From NCBI RefSeq assembly GCF_022829285.1, contig NZ_JAKSYI010000069.1, positions 62,001 through 126,000 of the forward strand: a stretch of 64,000 nt of DNA. The letters are read 5' to 3'. Position numbers and translations under genes: made by a program. Below, in pieces: positions 29,928-38,300 of this stretch. Below the pieces are notes generated by a model. It was not told where the DNA came from. It was given only the letters and a program-made list of their open reading frames with translations, and ran no database searches. Numbering within the stretch: position 1 is the first letter of the stretch; every line of letters begins with the position of its first letter. The DNA is from Methylobacterium sp. J-078. GTDB taxonomy: Bacteria; Pseudomonadota; Alphaproteobacteria; Rhizobiales; Beijerinckiaceae.

Positions 29928-30569
29928 ATGCAGGCAGCCGCCGCGACCGTCCGGGTGGTGGACCACCCCCTCGTGCAGCACAAGCTGACCCTGCTGCGCC
30001 AGCGCGAGCGCTCGACCAAGGGCTTCCGCCAGATCCTCAACGAGATCGGCATGCTCCTGGCCTACGAAGTCACCCGCGACCTGCCGCTGGAGACCGTGAC
30101 GATCGAGACGCCGATCCAGTCGATGGAGGCGCCGCAGATCGCCGGGAAAAAGCTCGTCCTGGCGCCGATCCTGCGCGCCGGTGTCGGCTTCCTTGACGGC
30201 ATGCTGTCCCTGGTGCCCTCAGCCCGGGTGGCGCATGTGGGTCTCTACCGCGATCCGGAGACGCTGGAGGCGGTGGAATACTACTTCAAGGCGCCCTCTG
30301 ACCTCGTGGACCGGACGGTGCTGGTCCTCGACCCGATGCTGGCGACCGCGAACTCGGCGGTGGCGGCGATCAACCTGTTGAAGCAGCGCGGCGCCCAGGA
30401 TCTGCGCTTCGTCTGCCTGCTCGCCGCTCCGGAGGGCATTGCCCGCCTGCAGGCTGCCCATCCCGATGTCCCGGTCTGGACGGCGGCCATCGACAGCCAT
30501 CTCAATGACCACGGCTACATCGTGCCGGGCCTCGGCGATGCCGGCGACCGGATGTACGGCACCCGCTGA
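29928..30569 (+). CDS. upp: Uracil phosphoribosyltransferase
   Basis: Salvage of uracil to UMP with PRPP. Motifs: [15 protein letters not shown] at the N-terminus, [15 protein letters not shown], the PRPP loop [16 protein letters not shown] (E. coli has ATGGS here, so the Gly pair is changed to Ala-Asn), and the C-terminal [27 protein letters not shown] that binds uracil. 213 residues, normal. GGAGA lies before the ATG. It sits between a terminator and the quinone oxidoreductase, probably with its own promoter. Confidence 0.96.
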   Translation: MQAAAATVRVVDHPLVQHKLTLLRQRERSTKGFRQILNEIGMLLAYEVTRDLPLETVTIETPIQSMEAPQIAGKKLVLAPILRAGVGFLDGMLSLVPSARVAHVGLYRDPETLEAVEYYFKAPSDLVDRTVLVLDPMLATANSAVAAINLLKQRGAQDLRFVCLLAAPEGIARLQAAHPDVPVWTAAIDSHLNDHGYIVPGLGDAGDRMYGTR

Positions 30570-30647
30570 GGCACCGCCGCTGGGTGGCGCGATCTTGCCA
30601 AGGGCGGTCCGGACGGCACATGACGGGGCTTCCAGGAGGAGACCCCA

Positions 30648-31658
30648 ATGACGACCAGCCTGCCCGAGACCATGCGACAGATCCGCTTCACCGCTGCCGG
30701 CGGACCGGATGTGCTGGCCCTGGAGACGGTGCCGCTGCCGCAGCCCGGTCCGGGCCAGGTCCTGATCGAAGTCGTGGCCGCCGGGATCAACCGGCCCGAC
30801 ATCCAGCAGCGCGAGGGCAAGTATCCGCCGCCGAAGGGCGCCACCGAGATTCCGGGCCTGGAGGTCGCCGGCCGCATCGTCGCCCTCGGCGAGGGCGTCA
30901 CTGGCTTCACGCTCGGAAACGAGGTCTGCGCCCTGGTCATCAGCGGCGGCTATGCCGAGTTCGCCGTGGCGGAGATCGGACAGTGCCTGCCGAAGCCGTC
31001 CTCGCTCTCGCTGGTGGAGGCCGGCGGGCTGCCCGAGAACTACTTCACCGTCTACAGCACCGTGATCGAGCGCGGCCGCCTGAAAGCCGGCGAGGCCTTC
31101 CTCGTCCATGGCGGATCGAGCGGCATCGGCTCGACCGCGATCCAGATCGCCAAACACCACGGTGCCCGCGTCTTCGCCACAGCCGGTTCGGCCGAGAAGT
31201 GCGATTTCTGCCGCGAACTCGGTGCCGAGGCCGCGATCAACTACCGCGAGGCCGACTTCGTCGAGGAGGTGAAGCGGCTCACCGATGGCAACGGCGTCGA
31301 CGTCATCCTCGACATGGTCGGGGCGCCCTACCTCGCCAAGAACCTCTCGGCGCTCGCGATCGAGGGACGCCTCGTCCAGATCGCCTTCATGCAGGGTTAC
31401 AAGGTCGATGCCTTCAGCATGACGCCGATCATGATGAAGCGCCTGACCTTCACGGGCGCGACGCTCCGGGCCCGGCCCAAGGCTGAGAAGGCGGCGATCG
31501 CCGAAGGTCTCGCCCGCGATGTCTGGCCGCTGCTGGAGGCCGGGACCATCCGGCCGGTGATCCACGCCACCTTCCCGCTGGAGGAGGCGCGCAAGGCGCA
31601 CGAACTCATGGAGTCGAGTGCGCATCTCGGCAAGATCATGTTGTTGACCGGCCGCTGA
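30648..31658 (+). CDS. NAD(P)H:quinone oxidoreductase, zinc-independent MDR family (PIG3/QOR-like)
   Basis: 336-residue medium-chain dehydrogenase/reductase. The N-terminal domain has GINRPDIQQREGKYPPP and GLEVAGRIVALGEGV; the Rossmann domain has VHGGSSGIGSTAIQIAK with GARVFATAGS, then VDVILDMVGAPYLAKN. The structural and catalytic zinc ligands of alcohol dehydrogenases are absent, as in quinone oxidoreductases, which reduce quinones or enals with NADPH. AGGAGG lies before the ATG. It is about 80 bases after upp without an obvious terminator. Confidence 0.9.
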   Translation: MTTSLPETMRQIRFTAAGGPDVLALETVPLPQPGPGQVLIEVVAAGINRPDIQQREGKYPPPKGATEIPGLEVAGRIVALGEGVTGFTLGNEVCALVISGGYAEFAVAEIGQCLPKPSSLSLVEAGGLPENYFTVYSTVIERGRLKAGEAFLVHGGSSGIGSTAIQIAKHHGARVFATAGSAEKCDFCRELGAEAAINYREADFVEEVKRLTDGNGVDVILDMVGAPYLAKNLSALAIEGRLVQIAFMQGYKVDAFSMTPIMMKRLTFTGATLRARPKAEKAAIAEGLARDVWPLLEAGTIRPVIHATFPLEEARKAHELMESSAHLGKIMLLTGR

Positions 31659-31776
31659 GGTCGGATCCCGGCGGAACTCCGCTCTCGACCGTCGCGTTTC
31701 AGACCCGAGCAGGAATCACGAGCCCGTGGGCTCGGGTCGAAACATCGGTCTTCAGGACCGTTCAAGCGAGGATCGC

Positions 31777-32079
31777 ATGGCAGAAAATCTACACGGTCAG
31801 GACGCCCGGCAGGGCAAGCGCGGCAAGCCGGTGCTCTACGTCCTCGTGGCCAGCCTCGTGCTGCTCGCGATCGCGATCACGGGCTTGATGACCTGGCAGG
31901 GTGCAAATTCGCCGAAGGACTACGCCAGCCAGAGCCAGGACGCGTCCCGCCAGGAGGTCACGGGCTCGGTCAAGGGCAGCTCGAACGCCACGTCGTCGTC
32001 GAACACCGGTTCGGTGCCGGCTGCGAACCCGGCCTATCCGAGCCCAGCCCAGCCGGCCGCCAACGGCAACAAACAGTAA
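31777..32079 (+). CDS. Small single-pass membrane protein, hypothetical
   Basis: 100 residues. A basic N-terminus (RQGKRGKP) precedes one membrane helix (VLYVLVASLVLLAIAITGLMTW, residues ~18-40) and a periplasmic tail rich in Ser, Asn, Pro and Ala with SQSQDASRQEVTGS. GAGGAT precedes the ATG at 31777. No family is recognised. A small hairpin CGGTC-N5-GACCG (31747-31761) lies just upstream. It converges with hbdA, 24 bases apart. Confidence 0.65.
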   Translation: MAENLHGQDARQGKRGKPVLYVLVASLVLLAIAITGLMTWQGANSPKDYASQSQDASRQEVTGSVKGSSNATSSSNTGSVPAANPAYPSPAQPAANGNKQ

Positions 32080-32103
32080 GTCTGATGCTCGTGCCGGTCC
32101 GCC

Positions 32104-32985
32104 TCAGCGGGTCGGCACGGGCGTCTCGCCCCGGTAATCGTAGAAACCGCGCTTGGACTTGCGTCCGAGCCAGCCGGCCTCGACATACTTCACGAGGAGC
32201 GGGCAGGGCCGGTACTTCGAATCGGCCAGGCCCTCATAAAGCACCTGCATCACCGACAGGCAGGTATCGAGGCCGATGAAGTCGGCGAGCTGCAGCGGAC
32301 CCATCGGGTGGTTCGCCCCGAGCCGCATCGCGGTGTCGATGGATTCCACCGAGCCGACGCCCTCGTAGAGCGTGTAGATCGCCTCGTTGATCATCGGCAG
32401 CAGGATGCGGTTGACGATGAAGGCCGGAAAATCCTCCGACATCGTCGAGATCTTGCCGAGCTTGGCGATGAAGGCCTTGGCCGACTCGTAGGTCGGGTCT
32501 TCGGTGGCGATGCCGCGGATCAGCTCCACGAGCTGCATCACCGGCACCGGATTCATGAAGTGAATGCCGATGAAGCGTTCCGGACGGTCGGTTGAGGCTG
32601 CGAGCCGCGTGATCGAAATCGACGACGTGTTGGTGGCGATCAGTGCGTCGGCCCTGAGGGACGCACAGAGCGTGCTGAAGATCTGGCGCTTGGTCGATTC
32701 GTCCTCGGTTGCCGCCTCGATGACGAGATCGCAGGGCGCGAGATCATCGAAGGTCTCCGCTCCCCGGATGCGCGAGACGGCGGCCCGGCGCTGCTCGTCC
32801 ACGATGGTGCCCTTGGCGACCTGACGCGCAAGGTTGCCGTCGACGGTGGCCAGACCGTTGTGGATGCGGGCCGGGTCGCGGTCGTTCAGGCGAACGTCGA
32901 GGCCCGCCATCGCGCAGACATGCGCGATCCCGCTGCCCATTTGACCGGCACCGATGATGCCGACCGTCCTGATATCGATGCCCAT
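32104..32985 (-). CDS. hbdA: 3-hydroxybutyryl-CoA dehydrogenase
   Basis: NAD(P)-dependent oxidation of 3-hydroxyacyl-CoA or reduction of acetoacetyl-CoA. The Rossmann motif is GIIGAGQMGSGIAHVCAMAG with a following Asp (LNDRD) that suits NAD. The active-site region HFMNPVPVMQLVELI contains the catalytic His, and the C-terminal domain has NHPMGPLQLADFIGLD. 293 residues from ATG 32985, the family length; the frame is open 31 codons more. It is last in the etfB-etfA-hbdA order common in Alphaproteobacteria, about 180 bases after etfA with a hairpin between. Confidence 0.95.
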   Translation of the reverse strand: MGIDIRTVGIIGAGQMGSGIAHVCAMAGLDVRLNDRDPARIHNGLATVDGNLARQVAKGTIVDEQRRAAVSRIRGAETFDDLAPCDLVIEAATEDESTKRQIFSTLCASLRADALIATNTSSISITRLAASTDRPERFIGIHFMNPVPVMQLVELIRGIATEDPTYESAKAFIAKLGKISTMSEDFPAFIVNRILLPMINEAIYTLYEGVGSVESIDTAMRLGANHPMGPLQLADFIGLDTCLSVMQVLYEGLADSKYRPCPLLVKYVEAGWLGRKSKRGFYDYRGETPVPTR

Positions 32986-33129
32986 CGTCTGCACTCGCAC
33001 CCTTGGGGCGTCGCCGGATCGGCCACCGGGCCCCCGCCCGGCCGCCGAGGGCGCCCGTCTCCGCTTATAACGTTGCACACCAGCAGCGTCCTAGAGCAAT
33101 TCCATGCCCGAAGGCCGCCGTCAGCAGCA

Positions 33130-33153
33130 ACCGGCGCGTAACAGGGCGCCGGT
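33130..33153 (-). terminator. Hairpin between etfA and hbdA
   Basis: ACCGGCGC / GCGCCGGT, an 8-bp perfect stem with an 8-base loop, just after the etfA stop in the minus direction. Only a weak T content follows, so it may attenuate rather than end transcription. Confidence 0.4.
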
Positions 33154-33165
33154 CGCGCGGTTGTC

Positions 33166-34116
33166 TTAGCCCTTGGCCTTGGCGAGTTCGGCCTGGAAAT
33201 CGGGCACGACCTGGAACAGATCACCGACGAGGCCGTAATCCGCCACCTGGAAGATCGGGGCGTCCTCGTCCTTGTTGATGGCGACGATGACCTTCGAGTC
33301 CTTCATGCCGGCAAGGTGCTGGATCGCGCCCGAGATGCCGACGGCGACGTAGAGGTCCGGCGCCACGACCTTGCCGGTCTGACCCACCTGCCAGTCGTTC
33401 GGCGCGTAGCCGGCGTCCACTGCCGCCCGCGAGGCGCCCACGGCCGCCCCGAGGGTGTCGGCCAGGGGCTCGATCAGTTCCTTGAACTTGTCGGCCGAGC
33501 CCAGCGACCGACCGCCGGAGACGATGATGCGCGCGGCGGCGAGTTCCGGACGGTCGGACTTGGCGATTTCCTCGCCCTTGAAGCTCGACTTGGCCGAGGC
33601 GGCGGCCGCTTCCTGCACGGACTCGATGGGGGCAGCAGGCCCGCCTTCGGTCGCCGGCTTGAAGGCCGCCGTGCGCACGGTGATGACTTTCTTGCCCGCG
33701 CCGGCCTGGACGGTCTGGATCGCGTTGCCGGCGTAGATCGGCCGCTCGAACGTATCGGCTGAGACGACCGCGATGATGTCGGAGATCTGCGCGACGTCGA
33801 GGAGGGCGGCGACGCGCGGCAGCACGTTCTTGCCCGTGGTGGAGGCCGCCGCCACGACGACGTCGTAGGACTGGGCGAGGGCGGTGATCAGGGCCGCGGT
33901 GGGCTCGGCCAGGGCGTGATCGTAGGCGGCATCCTCGTGGAGCAGCACCTTCTCGACGCCTTCGAGCTTGGCGGCGGCTTCGGCCGCCGGGCGGCTGCCC
34001 GAGCCGAGCACCAGGGCGTGGACCGGCCCGCCGAGCTGCACGGCGGCGCTGAGCGCCTTCTGGCTGGCGTCGCGCACGGCGCCGTTGTCGTGTTCGATGT
34101 AGAGGAGGGTGGCCAT
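33166..34116 (-). CDS. etfA: Electron transfer flavoprotein alpha subunit
   Basis: FAD-binding subunit of ETF, which carries electrons from acyl-CoA dehydrogenases to ETF:quinone oxidoreductase. The C-terminal FAD domain has [47 protein letters not shown] and [20 protein letters not shown]. 316 residues, normal. The N-terminal domain matches ALVLGSG and [15 protein letters not shown]. It lies about 90 bases after etfB on the same strand. Confidence 0.97.
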   Translation of the reverse strand: MATLLYIEHDNGAVRDASQKALSAAVQLGGPVHALVLGSGSRPAAEAAAKLEGVEKVLLHEDAAYDHALAEPTAALITALAQSYDVVVAAASTTGKNVLPRVAALLDVAQISDIIAVVSADTFERPIYAGNAIQTVQAGAGKKVITVRTAAFKPATEGGPAAPIESVQEAAAASAKSSFKGEEIAKSDRPELAAARIIVSGGRSLGSADKFKELIEPLADTLGAAVGASRAAVDAGYAPNDWQVGQTGKVVAPDLYVAVGISGAIQHLAGMKDSKVIVAINKDEDAPIFQVADYGLVGDLFQVVPDFQAELAKAKG

Positions 34117-34206
34117 GGTGGGGTATGAATCCTCGAAAGGGCCGGAGCCGGTGCAACGGGCCCGTCGCCCTCGCGGCGCCGGGCCCCGACGGGGAGAGCG
34201 GTGTCG

Positions 34207-34956
34207 CTAGATGACGCCGGCCTCGACCTTGAGCTTCTGGACCAGAGCGGCGGCCGACTCGACCTTCACGCCTGCCTTGCGGCCGGCGGGCTCGACGGTC
34301 TTGATGACCGTGATGCGCGGGGTGACGTCGACGCCCAGCGCGTCGGGCGTCATCTCCTCGAGGGGCTTCTTCTTGGCCTTCATGATGTTGGGCAGGGAGG
34401 CGTAGCGCGGCTCGTTGAGACGCAGGTCCGTCGTGACGATGGCGGGCAGCGTCAGCGTGACGGTCTGGAGGCCGCCGTCGATCTCGCGGGTGACGTCGAT
34501 CGACCCCTCGCCGAACTCCACCTTGAAGGCGAAGGTGCCCTGCGGCCAGTCGAGGAGCGCGGCCAGCATCTGGCCGGTCTGGTTCGAATCGTCGTCGATG
34601 GCCTGCTTGCCGAGGATGACGAGGCCGGGGGCCTCCTTCTCGACGATGGCCTTGAGGATCTTGGCCACCGCCAGCGGCTCGACGAGGCCGTCGGTCTTCA
34701 CCAGGATCGCACGGTCGGCGCCCATGGCGAGCGCGGTGCGCAGGGTCTCCTGCGCCTGCTGCGGGCCGATGGAGACGGCCACGATCTCGGTGGCCTTGCC
34801 CTTCTCCTTCAGGCGGATCGCCTCCTCGACGGCGATCTCGTCGAAGGGATTCATCGACATCTTGACGTTGGCGAGATCCACGCCCGAACCGTCGGCCTTG
34901 ACCCGGATCTTGACGTTGTAGTCGACGACCCGCTTGACGGGCACCAGAACCTTCAT
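34207..34956 (-). CDS. etfB: Electron transfer flavoprotein beta subunit
   Basis: Partner of EtfA; binds [22 protein letters not shown] is the standard N-terminus; [54 protein letters not shown] [24 protein letters not shown] follow. 249 residues. GGAGGA lies 11 bases before the ATG at 34956, and an in-frame GTG 9 bases upstream is too close to it. About 200 bases after the adenosyltransferase gene on the same strand. Confidence 0.97.
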   Translation of the reverse strand: MKVLVPVKRVVDYNVKIRVKADGSGVDLANVKMSMNPFDEIAVEEAIRLKEKGKATEIVAVSIGPQQAQETLRTALAMGADRAILVKTDGLVEPLAVAKILKAIVEKEAPGLVILGKQAIDDDSNQTGQMLAALLDWPQGTFAFKVEFGEGSIDVTREIDGGLQTVTLTLPAIVTTDLRLNEPRYASLPNIMKAKKKPLEEMTPDALGVDVTPRITVIKTVEPAGRKAGVKVESAAALVQKLKVEAGVI

Positions 34957-35163
34957 GGCGTTCACAATCCTCCGCGCGGACAATTTTCTTCGACCAGGCC
35001 GGCGCGGCGCGCAGCGGAGATCCGGGCGAGCCGGAGATCCTGAACCCTGGTCATTGAGGCGGCGGACCGTAACGGCCTCATTTCCGCCTTGTCAACGCGG
35101 GCCCGCCGACGCGGCAGGGGGCGTTCCGATCGCCGCGACGAACGGCGGGGCCCGCGCGTCCCG

Positions 35164-35736
35164 TCAGCGGTTCTTGCCAGGCACCCAGAGCACGTCGTCG
35201 GCCCCGTTGGCATTCGCGGTCCGGCTCGCCACGAACAGGAAGTCGGACAGGCGATTGAGGTACTGCAGGGCTTCCGGCGAGACGATCTCGCCCTCGGTGG
35301 CGGCCAGCGCCACGGCGAGGCGCTCGGCCCGCCGGCACGTCGTGCGGGCGAGGTGAAGGGCCGCCGCTGCCGGTGAGCCACCCGGAAGCACGAAGGATTT
35401 GAGAGGCGACAGATCCGCGTTCAGGGCGTCGATGTCCCGCTCGATCCGCTGGACCTGCGTGGCGACCACGCGCAGGGGCTCGTATTTCGGCGGCTCTGCG
35501 CTCTCAGGGGTCGCGAGGTCGGCCCCGAGATCGAACAGATCGTTCTGGATGGCGCCCAGCATCGCGTCGAGCCGGGGATCGGCGTGGAGGCGGGCGAGGC
35601 CGATGCAGGCGTTGGTCTCGTCGACGGTGCCGTAGGTCTCGATCCGCAGGTCGGCCTTCGAGCGGCGTTCGCCGCTGGCGAGCGCCGTCGATCCCTTATC
35701 ACCGGTGCGGGTGTAGATGCGGTTGAGCGTGACCAC
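35164..35736 (-). CDS. PduO-type ATP:cob(I)alamin adenosyltransferase
   Basis: Transfers adenosyl from ATP to cob(I)alamin to form adenosylcobalamin, used by methylmalonyl-CoA-type mutases. The ATP site RIYTRTGDKGSTALASGERR and YGTVDETNACIGLAR, and the cobalamin-side RTTCRRAERLAVAL with FVLPGGSPAAAALHLA, are intact. 190 residues from a GTG at 35736. The order adenosyltransferase-etfB-etfA-hbdA is conserved in relatives. No cobalamin riboswitch was recognised upstream. Confidence 0.95.
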   Translation of the reverse strand: MVTLNRIYTRTGDKGSTALASGERRSKADLRIETYGTVDETNACIGLARLHADPRLDAMLGAIQNDLFDLGADLATPESAEPPKYEPLRVVATQVQRIERDIDALNADLSPLKSFVLPGGSPAAAALHLARTTCRRAERLAVALAATEGEIVSPEALQYLNRLSDFLFVASRTANANGADDVLWVPGKNR

Positions 35737-35848
35737 GATGACGTCCGATCTCGAGGGGGCCAGACCTGCGGCGGGTGAAGGGGCCGCAGCTTGATGCCGG
35801 CCAACCTAGCGCAGTTTCGGCCATTCGGAAGGCGCCACGAAACGCGAA

Positions 35849-35877
35849 GGGCCGGCCCGCTGCTGCGAGACCGGCCC
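35849..35877 (-). terminator. Hairpin after the PagL-like gene
   Basis: GGGCCGG / CCGGCCC with a 15-base loop, followed on the minus strand by TTCG. Placed just after the pagL-like stop; T-run weak. Confidence 0.45.
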
Positions 35878-35909
35878 AGACGTGGAAAGGTGAAGCTCGG
35901 GCGTGCCGA

Positions 35910-36527
35910 TCAGAACGTGTAGCCGAGCTTGCCACCGAAATTGGTCAGGCCGCGGTTGTTCGCGCACAGGCCGGCATTCGACATGTGCTCGACGGTGGCC
36001 ATGATGCTCCAGTGCTCGGTGAGACGGAAGCCGAGGGCGGCGGCCTCGCGGAACAGCGGGTTGCAGCCCAGCGTGTTGAAGCCGGCCGGGGCCGTGGGCT
36101 TGGGACCCGTATAGCCGTTGTGGGCGCCGGCGCCGAAGAAGCCTTCGAGGAAGACGATGTTGTTCAGGGTCTGCGGGAACAGATCCACGGTCCAGGTCGC
36201 GCCGATATAGGCGTAGCTGGTGCGGCCACCGAAATTGTAGCTGCCGCCGACGGTCGGGCGCGGCACGAAGGCCTGCCAGAACGGATCGACGCTGACGAGC
36301 GGCTTGGCGAAGAGGATTTCGCCGTTGATGTTGTTGGTGTTGTGTTCCGCGCTCCCCGGGTCCTGCACGGCTCCACCGATGCGAACCTCGGAGACGATGC
36401 TCAGCGGCTTGACCGGGCTCACATAGGCGGCCGGCGGCGGCTCGGACCGGAAGTCGGCGGCCTGGACCGGCACGGCCGCAGCGAGGGCGAAACCGGCGGC
36501 GGCGAGGCGGAACGAGTGGGAATGCAT
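35910..36527 (-). CDS. pagL: PagL-type lipid A 3-O-deacylase (acyloxyacyl hydrolase family)
   Basis: Outer-membrane beta-barrel enzyme expected to remove the 3-O acyl chain of lipid A. A signal peptide (cut after VPVQA) precedes repeated beta strands (SYNFGGRTSYAYIGATWTV, NNIVFLEGFFGAG) and the catalytic HMSN in WSIMATVEHMSNAGLC; it ends in Phe like an outer-membrane protein. From memory, P. aeruginosa PagL has its catalytic Glu 14 residues after the His; here that position is Thr, as rhizobial forms may also lack it. ATG 36527 has GGAA upstream. Confidence 0.85.
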   Translation of the reverse strand: MHSHSFRLAAAGFALAAAVPVQAADFRSEPPPAAYVSPVKPLSIVSEVRIGGAVQDPGSAEHNTNNINGEILFAKPLVSVDPFWQAFVPRPTVGGSYNFGGRTSYAYIGATWTVDLFPQTLNNIVFLEGFFGAGAHNGYTGPKPTAPAGFNTLGCNPLFREAAALGFRLTEHWSIMATVEHMSNAGLCANNRGLTNFGGKLGYTF

Positions 36528-36702
36528 GAAAACGGTTCCGGTTGGACCGACCTTGTCTAGCATGGCCTCTTGCCTGGGCGGCAGGCGTCATGGCTCCAAT
36601 AGCGGTTCGGGAACGCCGATAGCCGCCGAGTGAGACCGCGGGGCCACACATGGACGCCATGTGCCAGGCCATCGCCCGCCCCGGGGATTAGGGACCGGGC
36701 GG

Positions 36703-37998
36703 TCAGGACGCGGATGCAACGGCGGGCTGCGCACCCGCCTGCTGCCGGCGCCAGACGTACCAGCACAGCAGCGCGACGGGCAGGCCGATGACCGACGTCG
36801 CCACGAAGAACCAGACGAACCCCGTGGCCTCGATGACGAAGCCGGACGCGCCCGCCAGAAGGCTGCCGGGGAGGGCGCACAGGGAGGTGAGCAGGGCGTA
36901 CTGGCTCGCCGCATGCTCCGTCGCCGTCAGGGACGACATGTAGGTGATGAGGACGATCGACGCGAAGGCGTAGGCGAAGCTGTCGATGCTGACGGTGACG
37001 GCGAAGGTCCAGAAGGCGCCGCCTCCGTCGCCCCCGTGCAGGGCGAGGTAGGCCAGGCTGAGATGCGAGGCGGACCCGAACACCGTGCCGGCCACGAGGC
37101 TCGCCATGATGCCGATCCGGGGAACGATGTAGGAGGCCAGGAAGGTGCCCCCGAGGGCCACGCCGAAACCGAACAGCTTCGTCACCGTCGCGATGTCGGT
37201 GTTCGAATAGTGCAGACTCTTGAAGAGCGGCATCGCCATCGCGCTGGAGACGTAGCCGGGCATTCGGAAGCCCGCCACCATCAGGAGGACCGGGACCGCC
37301 ATGGGGCCGAGGCGTCCGATGAGGTCGCGGATCGGGGCCACGATCGTCTCGACGAAGCCGGCGTGCACGGGCGCCCCGCTCCGGTCGGATTCCGGCTCGG
37401 GGGCGAGGAGCGCGGCGGCGAGTCCGGGCGCCATCGCGACGGCCATGCAGAGATAGGCGGCCCGCCAGCCATAGGCGTCGGCGAGATAGAGCGCGCCGGC
37501 GCCGGCCGCGAGGTTGCCCATACGCCAGCCGATCTCGGCCCAGGACGACATCAGCGATTGCCGCTCCAGGGGCGCCACGGTGATGCGCCAGCCATCGATG
37601 ACCACGTCCTGCGTCGCGCCCGCGAAGCCCAGTGCGAGGGAGAACACGATGGTCCAGGCGAGCCAGTGCGCCGGATCGCCGAAGGCGATTCCCGCGAGCG
37701 CCAGGATCACGCCGATCTGCGAGACGATGATCCAGCCCCGTCGGCGGCCCAGCCAGCGGCCGAACACGGGCGCGTCGTAACGGTCGAGGAACGGCGCCCA
37801 CAGGAACTTGAACTTGTAGGCCAGCGTCAGCTCGCTCATGAGGCCGAGGATGCCGATCGGCACCTTCGCCTCGGAGAGCCACGCCGATTGCGTCACGTAG
37901 ACGAGCAGGAAGGGAATGCCAGAGCTGAAGCCGAGGCCCAGCATTGCCGCGATGCGGCGATCGCCGGCGAGCCCCTTCAGCGCATCCCGGACACTCAT
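36703..37998 (-). CDS. ampG: AmpG-family muropeptide MFS permease
   Basis: Major facilitator with about 12 predicted membrane helices in 431 residues. N-terminal GLGFSSGIPFLLVYVTQSAWLSEAKV, LAYKFKFLWAPFLDRYDAP and LGFAGATQDVVIDGWRI are AmpG signatures. AmpG imports anhydro-muropeptides into the cytoplasm for recycling. It starts 10 bases after the twin-TM gene, so they are probably cotranscribed. The window also has a lytic transglycosylase and yejF, two other parts of murein-fragment handling. Confidence 0.92.
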   Translation of the reverse strand: MSVRDALKGLAGDRRIAAMLGLGFSSGIPFLLVYVTQSAWLSEAKVPIGILGLMSELTLAYKFKFLWAPFLDRYDAPVFGRWLGRRRGWIIVSQIGVILALAGIAFGDPAHWLAWTIVFSLALGFAGATQDVVIDGWRITVAPLERQSLMSSWAEIGWRMGNLAAGAGALYLADAYGWRAAYLCMAVAMAPGLAAALLAPEPESDRSGAPVHAGFVETIVAPIRDLIGRLGPMAVPVLLMVAGFRMPGYVSSAMAMPLFKSLHYSNTDIATVTKLFGFGVALGGTFLASYIVPRIGIMASLVAGTVFGSASHLSLAYLALHGGDGGGAFWTFAVTVSIDSFAYAFASIVLITYMSSLTATEHAASQYALLTSLCALPGSLLAGASGFVIEATGFVWFFVATSVIGLPVALLCWYVWRRQQAGAQPAVASAS

Positions 37999-38008
37999 GC
38001 CGGGCGCG

Positions 38009-38197
38009 TCAGGCCGAGCGCCACCAGACCACGCCCATGATCAGGATGATCGCCAGGAACTGGAGCAGGACGCGCAGGCGCATCAGCTTCTGCGAGACGT
38101 TGGCACTGCCGCCCCGCATCATGTTGACGAGGCCGAGGAGCAGCACGGCCGCCACCGCGAGGCAGGCAAGGAGAACGAGGGTGTTGGAGGAGATCAC
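38009..38197 (-). CDS. Twin transmembrane (HIG1-domain) small protein
   Basis: 62 residues, two helices (NTLVLLACLAVAAVLLLGLVNMM and LRVLLQFLAIILIMGVVWW, given in part) joined by a short polar loop with NVSQKLMRLRV. This is the bacterial HIG1 / twin-TM pattern, linked in some species to respiratory complexes. In relatives such a gene usually precedes the PduO-type adenosyltransferase; here ampG and pagL lie between them. Confidence 0.85.
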   Translation of the reverse strand: MISSNTLVLLACLAVAAVLLLGLVNMMRGGSANVSQKLMRLRVLLQFLAIILIMGVVWWRSA

Positions 38198-38300
38198 GGC
38201 GTGACGTCTCGCGGCTGGCGGATCTAGTATTCAGGTCTGCTCCCTATGGACCCCGCAAGGCGCGGAGCCCATGGGGCAGGGCGGCGCATCGGCGCTCCCA

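Noticed and set aside
35737..35850. A cobalamin riboswitch before the adenosyltransferase
   Set aside because: No B12-box-like sequence or long leader was seen; the region is short.
36557..37882. A 441-codon frame overlapping ampG on the same strand
   Set aside because: Out-of-frame reading of ampG with high Arg and no membrane helices.
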